Positions 27,092 through 37,900 of a DNA stretch of 64,000 nt are shown one piece after another; within the stretch, counting starts at the first letter, position 1; the number at the start of each line of letters is the position of its first letter. The DNA lies in the NCBI RefSeq assembly GCF_001660705.2, contig NZ_LYBV02000034.1, forward strand, positions 231,715 through 295,714, read 5' to 3'. Below the pieces are notes generated by a model, which made no database searches, was not told where the DNA came from, and saw only the letters and a list, made by a program, of their open reading frames with translations. Origin of the DNA: Saccharicrinis aurantiacus. Its GTDB lineage: Bacteria; Bacteroidota; Bacteroidia; Bacteroidales; Marinilabiliaceae. The position numbers and the translations under genes were made by a program.

Positions 27092-28153
27092 ATGAAAAAA
27101 GTTTTTAGTTTACTCCTCGTAATATTGGTTTCTATACCTCTTTTTGCTTCTGAAAAAAGCTCAAAAGACGAAGAGTTTGACCCTACAGATCTCATTATGC
27201 ATCATATTTCAGATGCACACTCTTGGCATGTTGTATCTTGGGGTGAGGGAGAAAACGAAAAACACATCGAAATTCCTCTTCCTATATTGCTTTATAGCGA
27301 AGGGAAAATACATACATTCTTATTTTCAAAGTTTGATAAAAAAACTCATATCGCGCAAAGCAAAGGACAGTATTTCATATACGACCACGGAACTATTTAC
27401 CAAACCAATAAAGAAGGAGTTGTAACAAAAGATAGTCACGGCCATATCATCAATGAAAAACCTTTTGACTTTTCATTAACAAAAAATGTATGGTCGATGT
27501 GGTTATCATTAATAATTATTTTAGCAATTTTCATAACAATTGCTAAAATGTATTCTGATAAACCAAGTAGACCCAAAGGGATACAATCTTTTTTTGAGCC
27601 AATTATTATTTTTGTAAAAAATGACATTGCAGAAGAGCAAATAGGAAGCCATAAGGCGCATAAGTTTGTACCGTACTTACTAACAGTGTTTTTCTTTATA
27701 TGGATTAATAACTTAATTGGTTTAGTACCCTTCTTTCCAGGAGGTAGCAACTTTACTGGGAATATTTCAGTTACAATGGTGTTGGCAATTATGACTTTCA
27801 TAGTCACAAATATTAATGGCTCAAAAAGCTATTGGAAACATACATTAACAGCCCCAGGAGTTCCAGCTTTTGTTAAAGTATTATTAGTGCCCGTAGAAAT
27901 AATAGGATTATTTACAAAGCCATTTGCATTAACTATTCGTTTATTAGCAAACATTACCGCAGGACATATTATTATACTAAGTTTAGTATGTTTAATATTT
28001 ATTCTAAATACAGTAATAATATCACCTGTATCTGTATTATTATCAATGGTAATGTTTATGCTAGAGCTTTTAGTGGCTTTATTACAAGCTTATATATTTA
28101 CATTACTCTCAGCCATGTTTATAGGCATGGCTGTTGCAGATGAAGAACATTAA
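27092..28153 (+). CDS. atpB: ATP synthase F0 subunit a
   Basis: The 353-aa protein has a cleavable-looking signal peptide (MKKVFSLLLVILVSIPLFA), a ~110-residue periplasmic extension usual in Bacteroidota, and the C-terminal helical bundle. The essential arginine is R283 in FALTIRLLANITAGHI, facing the c-ring carboxylate. It forms the two ion half-channels of F0. It is the first core gene of the atpBEFHAG unit. Confidence 0.94.
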   Translation: MKKVFSLLLVILVSIPLFASEKSSKDEEFDPTDLIMHHISDAHSWHVVSWGEGENEKHIEIPLPILLYSEGKIHTFLFSKFDKKTHIAQSKGQYFIYDHGTIYQTNKEGVVTKDSHGHIINEKPFDFSLTKNVWSMWLSLIIILAIFITIAKMYSDKPSRPKGIQSFFEPIIIFVKNDIAEEQIGSHKAHKFVPYLLTVFFFIWINNLIGLVPFFPGGSNFTGNISVTMVLAIMTFIVTNINGSKSYWKHTLTAPGVPAFVKVLLVPVEIIGLFTKPFALTIRLLANITAGHIIILSLVCLIFILNTVIISPVSVLLSMVMFMLELLVALLQAYIFTLLSAMFIGMAVADEEH

Positions 28154-28187
28154 GAATTAAAATAAATATAAAATAAAAATTGAGATT

Positions 28188-28397
28188 ATGGATTCAGTAG
28201 TTATTACATCTTTAGGTTTAGGTTTAATCGTTATTGGTGCGGCTTTAGGTATTGGAAAATTAGCCAATGGTGCTATGGAAGCAATGGCTCGCCAACCAGA
28301 GATTAGTTCTAAAATTCAAACTGCTATGATTGTAGCTGCGGCTCTTATTGAAGGCGTTGCCTTATTTGCCGTTGTTGTTGCTTTATTAAAAGGATAA
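28188..28397 (+). CDS. atpE: ATP synthase F0 subunit c
   Basis: The 69-aa hairpin of two membrane helices has the polar loop ARQPE (34-38) and the ion-binding carboxylate E55 (AALIEGVALF). The residues around E55 are I-E-G-V and the first helix has no glutamine at the Na+-ligand position, so it lacks the Na+-type Q...E-S/T signature and should bind H+. This is a prediction from known Na+ c-subunits. It starts 34 nt after atpB. Confidence 0.95.
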   Translation: MDSVVITSLGLGLIVIGAALGIGKLANGAMEAMARQPEISSKIQTAMIVAAALIEGVALFAVVVALLKG

Positions 28398-28430
28398 TTA
28401 TCCCCATTTGTATGGGTTAAATTTAAGACT

Positions 28431-28928
28431 ATGGACTTTTTATTAACTCCAAATCCTGGTTTAGTTATTTGGACTACCATTTCGTTTGTTGGATTATTCT
28501 TAGCACTAAAAAAGTATGCTTGGGGACCAATCCTACAAGCCCTAAAAGTGCGAGAAGATACCATTGAATATTCTCTACAAGCCGCAGAAAAAGCTAAGGC
28601 TGATGTTGAAGAAATGGTAGCAACCCGTCAAAAAATGATGGATGAGGCTAAAAAGGAAAGAGATGAGCTCTTAAAAGATACTCGTGCTTTAAAAGATAGC
28701 ATTCTTGCTGAGGCAAAAGAAAGTGCTCAGGAGGAAACGCAAAAATTGTTAAATGTTGCCCGTAAACAAATCGAAACCGATAAGCTAACGGCCATTAATC
28801 AATTAAAGAACCAAGTAGCTGACATGTCAATTCAAATTGCCAGTATTCTTATCGATAAAGAAATTGATACAGATGAAAAACAAAAGGAATTAATCAACAA
28901 GCACTTGGACAAAGCGAATTTCAACTAA
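28431..28928 (+). CDS. atpF: ATP synthase F0 subunit b
   Basis: The 165-aa protein has one N-terminal transmembrane helix (about 9-27, LVIWTTISFVGLFLALKKYAW) and a long, charged, alanine-rich coiled coil that forms the peripheral stalk. The AWGPILQALKVREDTIEYSL segment after the helix is typical of Bacteroidota b subunits. Only one b-type subunit is encoded here, so the stalk is a homodimer. Confidence 0.93.
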   Translation: MDFLLTPNPGLVIWTTISFVGLFLALKKYAWGPILQALKVREDTIEYSLQAAEKAKADVEEMVATRQKMMDEAKKERDELLKDTRALKDSILAEAKESAQEETQKLLNVARKQIETDKLTAINQLKNQVADMSIQIASILIDKEIDTDEKQKELINKHLDKANFN

Positions 28929-28946
28929 TTAAGCGAATAAAATTTC

Positions 28947-29483
28947 ATGGATTATAGTTTAATATCTGTTCGTTACGCAAAAGCCTTATATTCATTAAGC
29001 ATAGATAAAAACATCTCTGAAAAGGTGAATGAAGATATGCAATTGATAAAAGAGCAATATGGCAATAGCAACAAACTAAGCGAATTTCTCAATAGTGCTG
29101 TAATACCGAAAAATAAGAAAAAGAAATTATTTCAAGATGTTTTCGGGGAGCATGTGAATGAAGTTACCATGAAGTTTTTAACTATGCTAGTTGATAACAA
29201 TCGAGAAGGAATGCTTCAATACATTACTCTGGATTTCATTGCAATGTATAAAAAGGAACAACAGATAAAAACAGTTACGCTTTATACAGCCATTCTGCTC
29301 GATAAAGAATACATTGCTAATATTCAGTCCTTTTTAGCAAAAGAGCTTAAATCTATTGTTGAATTAGAAGTTGTTGTAAGAGAACATTTAATTGGAGGAT
29401 TTATGCTTATGCTTGATGGAAAACTAATTGACACTACAATTTCATCAAAGCTAAAACAAATTAAAAAACAACTATTAAGTTAG
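28947..29483 (+). CDS. atpH: ATP synthase F1 subunit delta
   Basis: The 178-aa protein begins with SLISVRYAKALYSLSIDKN, the N-terminal helical bundle that caps the alpha subunits, and ends with the family motif IGGFMLMLDGKLIDTTISSKLKQIKKQL. It links F1 to the b stalk. Position between atpF and atpA and length are standard. Confidence 0.94.
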   Translation: MDYSLISVRYAKALYSLSIDKNISEKVNEDMQLIKEQYGNSNKLSEFLNSAVIPKNKKKKLFQDVFGEHVNEVTMKFLTMLVDNNREGMLQYITLDFIAMYKKEQQIKTVTLYTAILLDKEYIANIQSFLAKELKSIVELEVVVREHLIGGFMLMLDGKLIDTTISSKLKQIKKQLLS

Positions 29484-29509
29484 TTACTACTGGTTAAAGA
29501 TTAATACCA

Positions 29510-31093
29510 ATGGAAAAAATAAAGCCAGCCGAGATATCGGAATTATTAAAAAAACAGATAGAAGGTTTTACTTCTAATACTGATCTTGAAGAGGTTGGTA
29601 CTGTGCTGCAGGTAGGTGATGGAATTGCCCGTGTTTACGGCTTGCAAAATGTACGTGCTAACGAACTTGTTGAGTTTGAAAGTTGCAATGGTATTGTTTT
29701 AAACCTTGAGCAAGATAATGTTGGGGTTGTTCTTTTAGGAACTTCAACAGGGATTAAAGAAGGAGATATCGTAAAACGAACTAATAGAATTGCCTCAGTA
29801 AAAGTTGGCGATGGAATGCTCGGACGTGTTGTTGACACTAATGGCAATCCTATCGATGGACGAGGCGCCATTGAAGGTGAAGTTTATGAATTTCCTCTTG
29901 AACGTAAAGCGCCTGGTGTTTTATATCGCCAACCGGTAAAAGAACCTCTACAAACAGGCCTAAAGGCTATTGATTCAATGATTCCAATTGGGCGTGGTCA
30001 GCGTGAGTTGATTATTGGCGACCGCCAAACTGGTAAAACAGCCATTGCCATTGATACCATCATTAATCAAAAAGAATTCTACGATCAAGGCAATCCAGTA
30101 TACTGTATTTATGTTGCTGTGGGGCAAAAAGGATCAACTGTAGCCGGAATTGTAAATACATTAGAAAAGTATGGCGCAATGCCTTACACTACAGTAGTTT
30201 CTGCAACCGCAGCCGATCCTGCTGCAATGCAATTTTATGCTCCCTTTACAGGTACAGCAATTGGAGAGTATTTTAGAGACACAGGCCGTTCTGCCTTAAT
30301 TATTTATGATGATTTATCGAAGCAAGCGGTTTCATATCGTGAGGTTTCGTTACTACTTCGTCGTCCTCCTGGTCGCGAAGCTTATCCTGGGGATGTATTT
30401 TATTTGCATTCACGTTTATTAGAACGCTCTGCAAAAATAATTGAGTCAGATGAGATTGCATCAAAAATGAATGATCTACCTGATTCGATTAAAGGAAAAG
30501 TAAAAGGCGGCGGTTCATTAACTGCACTTCCAATTATTGAAACACAAGCTGGTGATGTATCTGCCTATATCCCAACCAATGTAATTTCCATTACTGATGG
30601 TCAAATTTTCCTTGAAGGTAACTTATTTAATGCTGGAGTGCGACCAGCCATTAATGTAGGTATTTCCGTTTCTCGTGTAGGTGGTAGTGCCCAAACTAAA
30701 GCGATGAAGAAAGTATCTGGTACACTAAAACTTGATCAAGCTCAATATCGCGAACTTGAAGCTTTCTCAAAATTTGGTTCTGATCTTGATCCTGCTACAA
30801 AGGCGATTTTAGATAAGGGACGGAAAAATGTTGAGCTATTAAAACAACCTCAATATTCACCTGCTAAAGTAGCACATCAGGTCGCATTAATCTATTGTGG
30901 TACGCAAGGCTTAATGTCTGATGTAGCATTAGAAAAGGTTAAAGAGTTTGAAACTAACTTTATCGATGAATTAGAGATGCGTCACGCAGATGCAGTTTCA
31001 AACCTATCTAAAGGAGTGATCACAGATGCTGAAATGGAAGTAATAACAAGTGTAGCTAAAGATGTTGCCCGACGTTATAAATCAGATGAATAA
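29510..31093 (+). CDS. atpA: ATP synthase F1 subunit alpha
   Basis: The 527-aa protein keeps the non-catalytic nucleotide site with P-loop GDRQTGKT (170-177, K176) and the [17 protein letters not shown] segment that contributes the arginine finger to the neighbouring beta subunit. Length is typical. It follows atpH by 26 nt and precedes atpG by 7 nt. Confidence 0.97.
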   Translation: MEKIKPAEISELLKKQIEGFTSNTDLEEVGTVLQVGDGIARVYGLQNVRANELVEFESCNGIVLNLEQDNVGVVLLGTSTGIKEGDIVKRTNRIASVKVGDGMLGRVVDTNGNPIDGRGAIEGEVYEFPLERKAPGVLYRQPVKEPLQTGLKAIDSMIPIGRGQRELIIGDRQTGKTAIAIDTIINQKEFYDQGNPVYCIYVAVGQKGSTVAGIVNTLEKYGAMPYTTVVSATAADPAAMQFYAPFTGTAIGEYFRDTGRSALIIYDDLSKQAVSYREVSLLLRRPPGREAYPGDVFYLHSRLLERSAKIIESDEIASKMNDLPDSIKGKVKGGGSLTALPIIETQAGDVSAYIPTNVISITDGQIFLEGNLFNAGVRPAINVGISVSRVGGSAQTKAMKKVSGTLKLDQAQYRELEAFSKFGSDLDPATKAILDKGRKNVELLKQPQYSPAKVAHQVALIYCGTQGLMSDVALEKVKEFETNFIDELEMRHADAVSNLSKGVITDAEMEVITSVAKDVARRYKSDE

Positions 31094-31100
31094 AATATAG

Positions 31101-31976
31101 ATGGCTAGTTTAAAAGACATACGAACCAGAATTGATTCGGTAAAAACAACACGTCAGGTAACCAGTGCCATGAAAATGGTATCTGCTGCCAAGCTTAAAA
31201 AAGCACAAGACGATATTGTTAAGATTAGACCTTACGCCGAAAAACTAAATGATATTATTTATGATATAATAAGTTCTTTGGAGGAAGGTCATCAATTAAA
31301 ACTTACCGAAGAACGGGACTTAGAAAAGGTATTAATCGTAATGATTACATCTAATCGTGGTTTGTGTGGTGCTTTTAATTCTAATGTTAGTAAAGAAGTT
31401 AACAAACTATTAAACACTGATTTTAGCGATCTACATCAACAATCAAAAGTTGATGTTATGTCGATTGGAAAACAAGGTGAAAAGCTTTTAAAAACAGCAG
31501 GAACACTCTGTGCAATTTCAAACAATGCAGTTTATAGCGATATAGCATTCCATAATGTGGAACTAATTTCTGATCAAATCATTATCGACTTCTTAAATAA
31601 AAAATACGATAAAGTAATTCTTGTTTATAATGAGTTTGTAAATGCAGCGGTACAGAATGTAAGTGCAAAGCAATTCCTACCAATAGAACTGCCTAAGATT
31701 GATGTAAATCAAACATCTGATTATATTTACGAGCCAAGCATGAATGCCGTTCTTGAGGATATTGTTCCCAAGTCATTAAAAACAATGTTTTTCAGTTCCA
31801 TACTTGAATCTATTGCTTCGGAACATGGTGCTCGAATGACATCTATGCACAAGGCAACAGATAATGCAAGTGAATTAATTAGCGATTTAGAATTAAGTTA
31901 TAACAAAGCACGTCAAGGAGCAATTACCAACGAAATATTAGAAATTGTTGGTGGTGCAGAGGCTTTATCTCAATAA
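31101..31976 (+). CDS. atpG: ATP synthase F1 subunit gamma
   Basis: The 291-aa protein has the N-terminal helix MASLKDIRTRIDSVKTTRQVTSAMKMVSAAKL, in which ITSAMKMV-type motifs are invariant, and the C-terminal helix ending ASELISDLELSYNKARQGAITNEILEIVGGAEAL. It is the rotor shaft. It is the last gene of this unit; atpD and atpC do not follow and must lie elsewhere on the genome. Confidence 0.96.
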   Translation: MASLKDIRTRIDSVKTTRQVTSAMKMVSAAKLKKAQDDIVKIRPYAEKLNDIIYDIISSLEEGHQLKLTEERDLEKVLIVMITSNRGLCGAFNSNVSKEVNKLLNTDFSDLHQQSKVDVMSIGKQGEKLLKTAGTLCAISNNAVYSDIAFHNVELISDQIIIDFLNKKYDKVILVYNEFVNAAVQNVSAKQFLPIELPKIDVNQTSDYIYEPSMNAVLEDIVPKSLKTMFFSSILESIASEHGARMTSMHKATDNASELISDLELSYNKARQGAITNEILEIVGGAEALSQ

Positions 31977-32000
31977 GGTCCCTTAAAATTTATTATATAA

Positions 32001-32023
32001 CGAGGGTGCCCAAAACACCCTCG
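32001..32023. terminator. Hairpin between convergent atpG and phosphoethanolamine transferase genes
   Basis: CGAGGGTG and CACCCTCG form a perfect eight-pair stem with a 7-nt loop. The downstream tail is only moderately T-rich on either strand (CTTTC on the plus strand). Its place between two converging stops supports a shared terminator. Confidence 0.6.
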
Positions 32024-32035
32024 CTTTCACTAGAA

Positions 32036-33580
32036 CTAGTATTGACAGAAATCATCAGAAAGCAGACTCTTATTCATTTCAAGTATGTTACTTTGTATAC
32101 CTCCTGCCTGCAAAAGAGTATGGAAAATTGAGCTAGTATTTGTTCTTTTTGAAGTGTTTTGATGAGGATTTAGGCCATATCGTCTTATATACCGATCAGA
32201 CATCCATATAAAGCAAGCCGCATTATATAAGCTTTCATGATTTGTAGCATGAAGCCACTTTCCATCTTCACCTAAAGATTCACCATGATCAGATACGTAA
32301 ATTAAAATCGAGTTTTTACCCTCTAATTTTGAGATTATCTCATCTATGAAATAGTCTGTAAAATACACTGTATTATCGTAAGAATTTATCATTTGCTCCG
32401 AACTATTATCAACGAATGATCTTGAATTAATAATAGGATAGAATATTCTCATATCCAGAGGACACCGATAATTGTAATACCAGTGTGACCCAAGGGTATG
32501 AAGTATAAGAAACTTCTTTTTATAATTAATACCATTTATATGCTGATCAACTACATTAAGTATATTTTGATCAGTAGATAATGCATCGGAATAATCGCTG
32601 TTTTGAGCATTTAAATTAAGATATATATCACTCCCTTTTGCAAGGGCCGCGTAGGTATAATCAGGCACCTGATTTGCTAGCCAAACAGTATTATAGCCAA
32701 CTCGTTTAAACAAAGATATAATGGACTCTTCATTATATGCTCTTTGCAGATTCATTGAATCTGCTCTAGTTAATATTTGTGGAATAGATGCTGCAGTATA
32801 TGTATGTAAAGACCTATTTTTATTAAATGAATATATTCTTCTCTTTTCTAATAATGGACTGGTACACTTATCATATCCATTGAAGGATAAGTGATCGTTC
32901 CGAAGAGATTCCCCTAATACAAGCACTACTATTACCGAATCTTCATTAGTACAATAAGCATCTTCACCGATTACTTTTCGCTCTAACTGACTATTCTTGA
33001 GTGTTAAATAATATTCTTTTGTTGCATTTATTAATGAAAAAGGCACACGACTTATCATTGTATTATACCTTTTTTTATTAGCAGCTATAGCTGGAAAAAT
33101 CAATAATAAAGATACAAAAAATAGGAGTATCTTCTGTTGAGTTTGAATACGTGCCAACCTTAACCTTAACCACATTATAAAAACCAGACCTATAAATAGG
33201 AATACAAATAAGAACACAAATGATGTACCTATAAACTCTTTAGTAACAGCCCAATGTGTTTTAAAAATAACTTCAATTATCTCACTAGTCACAGTGATAT
33301 TATAAAGATATAATGAAGAGGCACTTACTGCAAACAAAAATATCACAACTGGTCCAATTATCATAAACACCCTGCGGCTAACTGACAAGATACCTAAGAC
33401 GCCTATAACAGATAAAGTTAGTATAACAAAATGAACCGCATACTTTATAAAATCTGAAGCACCCCCAATTGGGATCCTAAAATAGTTAGATAAGGAGATA
33501 AATATGCTTAATAAAATAATTGCACAACAAAAGTGAAGTTGCTTGCTACTCCTTATTAAACGAGAAATTTTCAGTACCAT
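32036..33580 (-). CDS. Membrane phosphoethanolamine transferase, sulfatase fold (EptA/CptA-like)
   Basis: The 514-aa protein has about five N-terminal transmembrane helices (to residue ~165) and a periplasmic sulfatase-type domain with VVLVLGESLRNDHLSFNGY, the nucleophile region HTYTAASIPQIL and the metal motif YVSDHGESLGEDG. These define the EptA/OpgE/CptA group, which moves phosphoethanolamine from phosphatidylethanolamine to lipid A, core sugar or glycans. Acceptor not assignable. It starts 2 nt after the acyltransferase-3 gene, so the two are co-expressed and likely modify the same surface molecule. Confidence 0.85.
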   Translation of the reverse strand: MVLKISRLIRSSKQLHFCCAIILLSIFISLSNYFRIPIGGASDFIKYAVHFVILTLSVIGVLGILSVSRRVFMIIGPVVIFLFAVSASSLYLYNITVTSEIIEVIFKTHWAVTKEFIGTSFVFLFVFLFIGLVFIMWLRLRLARIQTQQKILLFFVSLLLIFPAIAANKKRYNTMISRVPFSLINATKEYYLTLKNSQLERKVIGEDAYCTNEDSVIVVLVLGESLRNDHLSFNGYDKCTSPLLEKRRIYSFNKNRSLHTYTAASIPQILTRADSMNLQRAYNEESIISLFKRVGYNTVWLANQVPDYTYAALAKGSDIYLNLNAQNSDYSDALSTDQNILNVVDQHINGINYKKKFLILHTLGSHWYYNYRCPLDMRIFYPIINSRSFVDNSSEQMINSYDNTVYFTDYFIDEIISKLEGKNSILIYVSDHGESLGEDGKWLHATNHESLYNAACFIWMSDRYIRRYGLNPHQNTSKRTNTSSIFHTLLQAGGIQSNILEMNKSLLSDDFCQY

Positions 33581-33582
33581 GA

Positions 33583-34569
33583 TTAACTTTTAGATAAATA
33601 TGTTGGGTAAAGTAAAAGAATAAATCTCTTTCTAACTAAAATTGTCAGTCGTGTAATTAAAGATATAGCAAGAGTGGTAAAAATAATTGATGATATAACT
33701 GAATCTTTATGCTCAATACTAAAAATATAATACTCTATAATTTTAAAAACAGTATAAGTACGCAAATGTAATATCATTATAAACAAAGAGCTACATCCAA
33801 TTACTTCGAGACACCTAATATGCAACAGCTTCAAGAAACACATTATTAAGAATGTGCCTGATATACCTGACAACACAAAAAGAAATAGGTTATTAAACTC
33901 ACCTCTCTCACTATAAATATCTCCATTTAATGTACATGAAATTAGATAAAGCAAAAATAAAACAGGAATTGATAGTGCATATTGTATGTTCGTTCCTTTA
34001 ATGAAATACCCTCGACTAATATTTCCAACATGATAAAAGAATAACATTATGCATGAAATATGAATATTCCAGGGCAACTTATAATTTATCTCCTGACAAT
34101 AACAGTATCCAAAAAAAGTTAAAAAAATCACTACAATGTGTATTTGATCTCGCCTACGAGATATGAAATCATATAGTATTTCTGTAACAAAGAGAGTAGG
34201 AATAAACCACATCATCATACCCCAATCGAGATATTTATGATCACATATACCATAAAATATACCAATAAAACCATCAATTATAGAATAATCCCCAGAATCA
34301 GCAACTGCCCAAAATGAAAAAAGAAGAAAAGACCACAAAAAATATGGGTATAATAACTGCTTTGCCCTTTGTTTTACAAAAGAATACGTATTAGAATACT
34401 TTCTTTTATCATAGACCATCCCTGATATAATAAAGAAAAGCGGGATTAAAAAGCTATAAATATACATTCTAGTATATTCAAAGTAAATATGGCAGAAAGC
34501 AACTAGTATTATTCCAACTCCTCTAGTTGCATCAATCCAACCAAACCTTTTCTTTTCACAATTTCTCAT
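33583..34569 (-). CDS. Acyltransferase family 3 membrane protein (OafA/YcfT-like)
   Basis: The 328-aa polytopic protein begins with KRFGWIDATRGVGIILVAFCHIYFEY, where the D-A-T-R-G and the following histidine (FCHIYFE) match the acyltransferase-3 family start (typically R-x-x-x-D-x-x-R-G ... H). About ten membrane helices follow. It has no C-terminal SGNH domain, so it is the short type. Members O-acetylate LPS, peptidoglycan or polysaccharide sugars. It is directly upstream of the phosphoethanolamine transferase. Confidence 0.82.
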   Translation of the reverse strand: MRNCEKKRFGWIDATRGVGIILVAFCHIYFEYTRMYIYSFLIPLFFIISGMVYDKRKYSNTYSFVKQRAKQLLYPYFLWSFLLFSFWAVADSGDYSIIDGFIGIFYGICDHKYLDWGMMMWFIPTLFVTEILYDFISRRRDQIHIVVIFLTFFGYCYCQEINYKLPWNIHISCIMLFFYHVGNISRGYFIKGTNIQYALSIPVLFLLYLISCTLNGDIYSERGEFNNLFLFVLSGISGTFLIMCFLKLLHIRCLEVIGCSSLFIMILHLRTYTVFKIIEYYIFSIEHKDSVISSIIFTTLAISLITRLTILVRKRFILLLYPTYLSKS

Positions 34570-34641
34570 AATATTCTTAAGTATATTTTATCAACAAACA
34601 ACATTAAAAAGAACACTTCCTCTCTATATTTATAACAAAGG

Positions 34642-34649
34642 CAAATATA
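34642..34649 (-). promoter_or_regulatory. Predicted -7 box (TATATTTG) of the acyltransferase/pEtN-transferase unit
   Basis: Minus-strand TATATTTG fits TAnnTTTG and implies a leader of about 65 nt to the start at 34569. No clear -33 TTG. The 420-bp gap up to metH holds this box, the metH promoter and the metH leader hairpin; otherwise it is plain AT-rich sequence. Confidence 0.4.
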
Positions 34650-34874
34650 TAAACACCCTTGAAAATTTCTTTATAGAAATACTCATATTACCATAAGAAC
34701 ATAACCTGTTATTGAGAACAATACAGCAAACAACTATATGACCTTACCTATCAGAATTCATAGAGTATGTCAGTTATAATAAATATATTTTAAAGAACTC
34801 AACTACTCAAACACATCAATTATAAGTAAACTAACAATCTTATACAAATATGGCCTTTGTGCCTAATATTTTGC

Positions 34875-34882
34875 TATTTTTG
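34875..34882 (+). promoter_or_regulatory. Predicted -7 box (TATTTTTG) of metH
   Basis: TATTTTTG fits TAnnTTTG. A TTTG at 34856-34859 lies 15 nt upstream, shorter than the usual 17-23, so the -33 element is weak. The implied leader is about 100 nt and includes the hairpin at 34920-34953. Confidence 0.5.
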
Positions 34883-34919
34883 CACGCTAATTGTTAATGA
34901 TTGATAAATGTCATGGTTT

Positions 34920-34963
34920 AAGGGGTTTGTTTCGCTTAATGCGTAAACCTTTTATTGTACAAT
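34920..34963 (+). promoter_or_regulatory. metH leader hairpin and adjoining 10-bp palindrome
   Basis: AAGGGGTTTG (34920-34929) pairs with TAAACCTTTT (34944-34953) using G-T wobbles, with an inner CGC/GCG stem around TTAAT. Directly next to it is the perfect palindrome ATTGTACAAT (34954-34963). No known riboswitch class is recognised; the palindrome could be an operator. The element ends 27 nt before the metH start. Confidence 0.4.
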
Positions 34964-34990
34964 TAGTTTAATTGGCAAATACTAGATTGA

Positions 34991-37900
34991 ATGAGTAGAA
35001 CAGAGCAACTATATAAGGCGATTGAAGAGCGTATTCTAATTTTAGATGGCGCAATGGGTAGTTTAATTCAAACCTATAAGCTTGAAGAAGAAGATTACCG
35101 AGGTGAACGTTTCAAGGACTTTCATAAACTGGTAAAAGGTAATAACGACTTACTATCTCTAACACAACCACATGTTATTAAAGAGATTCATGCCAAATAT
35201 TTAGAGGCTGGTTCAGATATTATTGAAACCAATACTTTTAATTCGACTTCTATTTCGCAGGCTGATTACGATATGCAAGATGCGGTTCGTGACATTAATC
35301 TTGCTGCCGCTACTTTAGCTCGTGAAATTGCCGATGAGTTTACGGCTAAGAACCCTGATAAACCTCGTTTTGTTTGCGGTTCTATTGGTCCACTAAATAT
35401 TGCGCTTTCGCTTTCTCCCGATGTTAATAATCCGGGTTACAGAGCTGCAACTTTCGATGAAGTTAAAGATTCATATAAGGAGCAAATTCATGCTTTAATA
35501 GATGGTGGTTCTGATCTATTGATGATTGAAACCGTTTTTGATACCTTAAACGCAAAAGCTTGTTTATTTGCCATAGATGAGGTTTTTGAAGAAAAGGGAG
35601 TGAAGTTACCTATTATGGTTTCGGGTACAATTACCGATGCCAGTGGGCGCACTTTATCCGGACAAACCTTACAAGCTTTCTTAGATTCTATTTCGCACAT
35701 GGATATCTTAAGCGTTGGCTTAAACTGTTCATTAGGGGCAGCTGAATTAGAACCTTACATTACAGAATTAGCTAAAAGTTCACCATTCTATGTTAGTGCA
35801 CATCCTAATGCAGGATTGCCAAATCAGTTTGGGGAATACGACCAAACGCCCGATGAAATGTCGGATTTGATTGCTACCTGGTTAGACAAACGTAGAATAA
35901 ATATATTAGGTGGTTGTTGCGGAACAACACCAGAGCATATTGCTTCATTGGCAAACACAGCTACAAAATTTGAGGTACATCCGAAACAAAAGCCATCAGA
36001 TATTACTCACTTAAGTGGATTGGAATCGCTACAAATGCGTGCCGATACCAACTTTGTGAATATAGGAGAGCGATGTAATGTAGCCGGTTCTCGTAAGTTC
36101 TTGCGTTTAATTAAAGAGAAAAAATACGAAGAGGCTGTATCTATTGCACGTCATCAGGTTGAAAATGGAGCACAAATCGTAGATGTAAACATGGATGATG
36201 CCATGTTAGAGGCCAAAGAAGAAATGGTGACCTTTTTAAATATGCTAATGGCTGAGCCTGATGTATCCAAGGTTCCTGTTATGGTCGATTCTTCGAAGTT
36301 CGAAGTAATCGAAGCCGGCTTAAAATGTTTACAGGGTAAATCGGTTGTAAACTCTATTTCACTTAAGGAAGGCGAAGAGAAATTTAAACACGAAGCATCT
36401 ATTATTAAAAAATATGGTGCTGCTGTTGTGGTTATGGCATTTGACGAGAAAGGTCAGGCCGATACCTACGAGCGTAGAATAGAAATATGCGGAAGAGCTT
36501 ATAAGATATTAACAGAAGAATTGAACTTTCCGCCACAAGATATTATTTTCGATCCCAATGTATTGGCTATTGCCACGGGTATTGAAGAGCATAATAATTA
36601 TGCCGTTGATTTTATTGAAACGGTAAAATGGATTAAAGCTAATTTGCCACATGCACATATTAGTGGTGGTATCAGTAATTTATCGTTTTCGTTCCGCGGA
36701 AACAATGTGGTGCGTGAGGCAATCCATTCAGTATTCTTATATCATGCCATTAAAGAAGGTTTAGATATGGGTATTGTGAACCCAGCTATGCTTCAGGTTT
36801 ATGATGATATTGATAAGGAATTATTGGGCTATGTTGATGATGTAGTATTCAACCGCAGAGCTGATGCAACGGATCGTTTGGTTGATTATGCCGATAAGAT
36901 CAAGGACCAAGATCAAGGCGTTGTGGAAGCACAAGTTGCTGCTTGGCGCGAAGGAACACTTGAAGAACGCTTAACCCATTGTTTGGTTAAGGGAATTAGT
37001 GACTTTCTAGATGAAGATATCCCTGAAGCCATAGAGAAATACCCAACTGCCCTATCCGTAATTGAACAACCACTAATGGATGGTATGAATGTGGTGGGTG
37101 ATTTATTCGGTGATGGAAAAATGTTTTTACCACAGGTGGTTAAAACTGCGCGTGTGATGAAAAAGGCAGTAGCCATTCTTCAGCCAATCATAGAATCTGA
37201 AAAAGTTGAAGGTGCTGCATCTTCGAACGGAAAGATATTAATGGCCACTGTAAAAGGTGATGTGCACGATATTGGTAAAAATATTGTGGGTGTTATTCTA
37301 GCCTGTAACAATTACGAAATAATTGACTTGGGTGTAATGGTTCCTACCGAAACTATTTTGAAGGAAGCTATTAAACACAATGTAGATATTATTGGCTTAA
37401 GTGGTTTAATTACGCCTTCTCTAGAAGAAATGGTGAATGTGGCCAAAGAAATGAAGGCGAAGAATTTTGAAGTGCCTTTATTAATTGGAGGTGCAACAAC
37501 TTCAAAAATTCATACTGCGGTAAAAATTGAGCCCAATTATAATCATCCTGTGGTGCATGTTAAAGATGCCTCAAAAAGCGCACAGGTGGTAAGTCAGTTA
37601 TTATCTAATAACAGCAGAGAATCTTTCGGCTTAGCCATACGCGAGGAATATGAAAAGTTAAGAGAGAGAAATGCCAATAAAAAGGCTACCGTTATAGCTC
37701 CTATTGCTAAGGCAAGAGCAAATAATTATAAAATCGATTGGAAGCAAGAAGATATTACAAGGCCTCAATTTACAGGAATTAAAGTTTTTGATGATTACGA
37801 TTTAAGTGAGATTCGCAAGTTTATCGATTGGACATTCTTCTTCCAAGCATGGCAATTAACAGGTAATTACGATGGTATTGAATCTATTAATACTCCTGAA

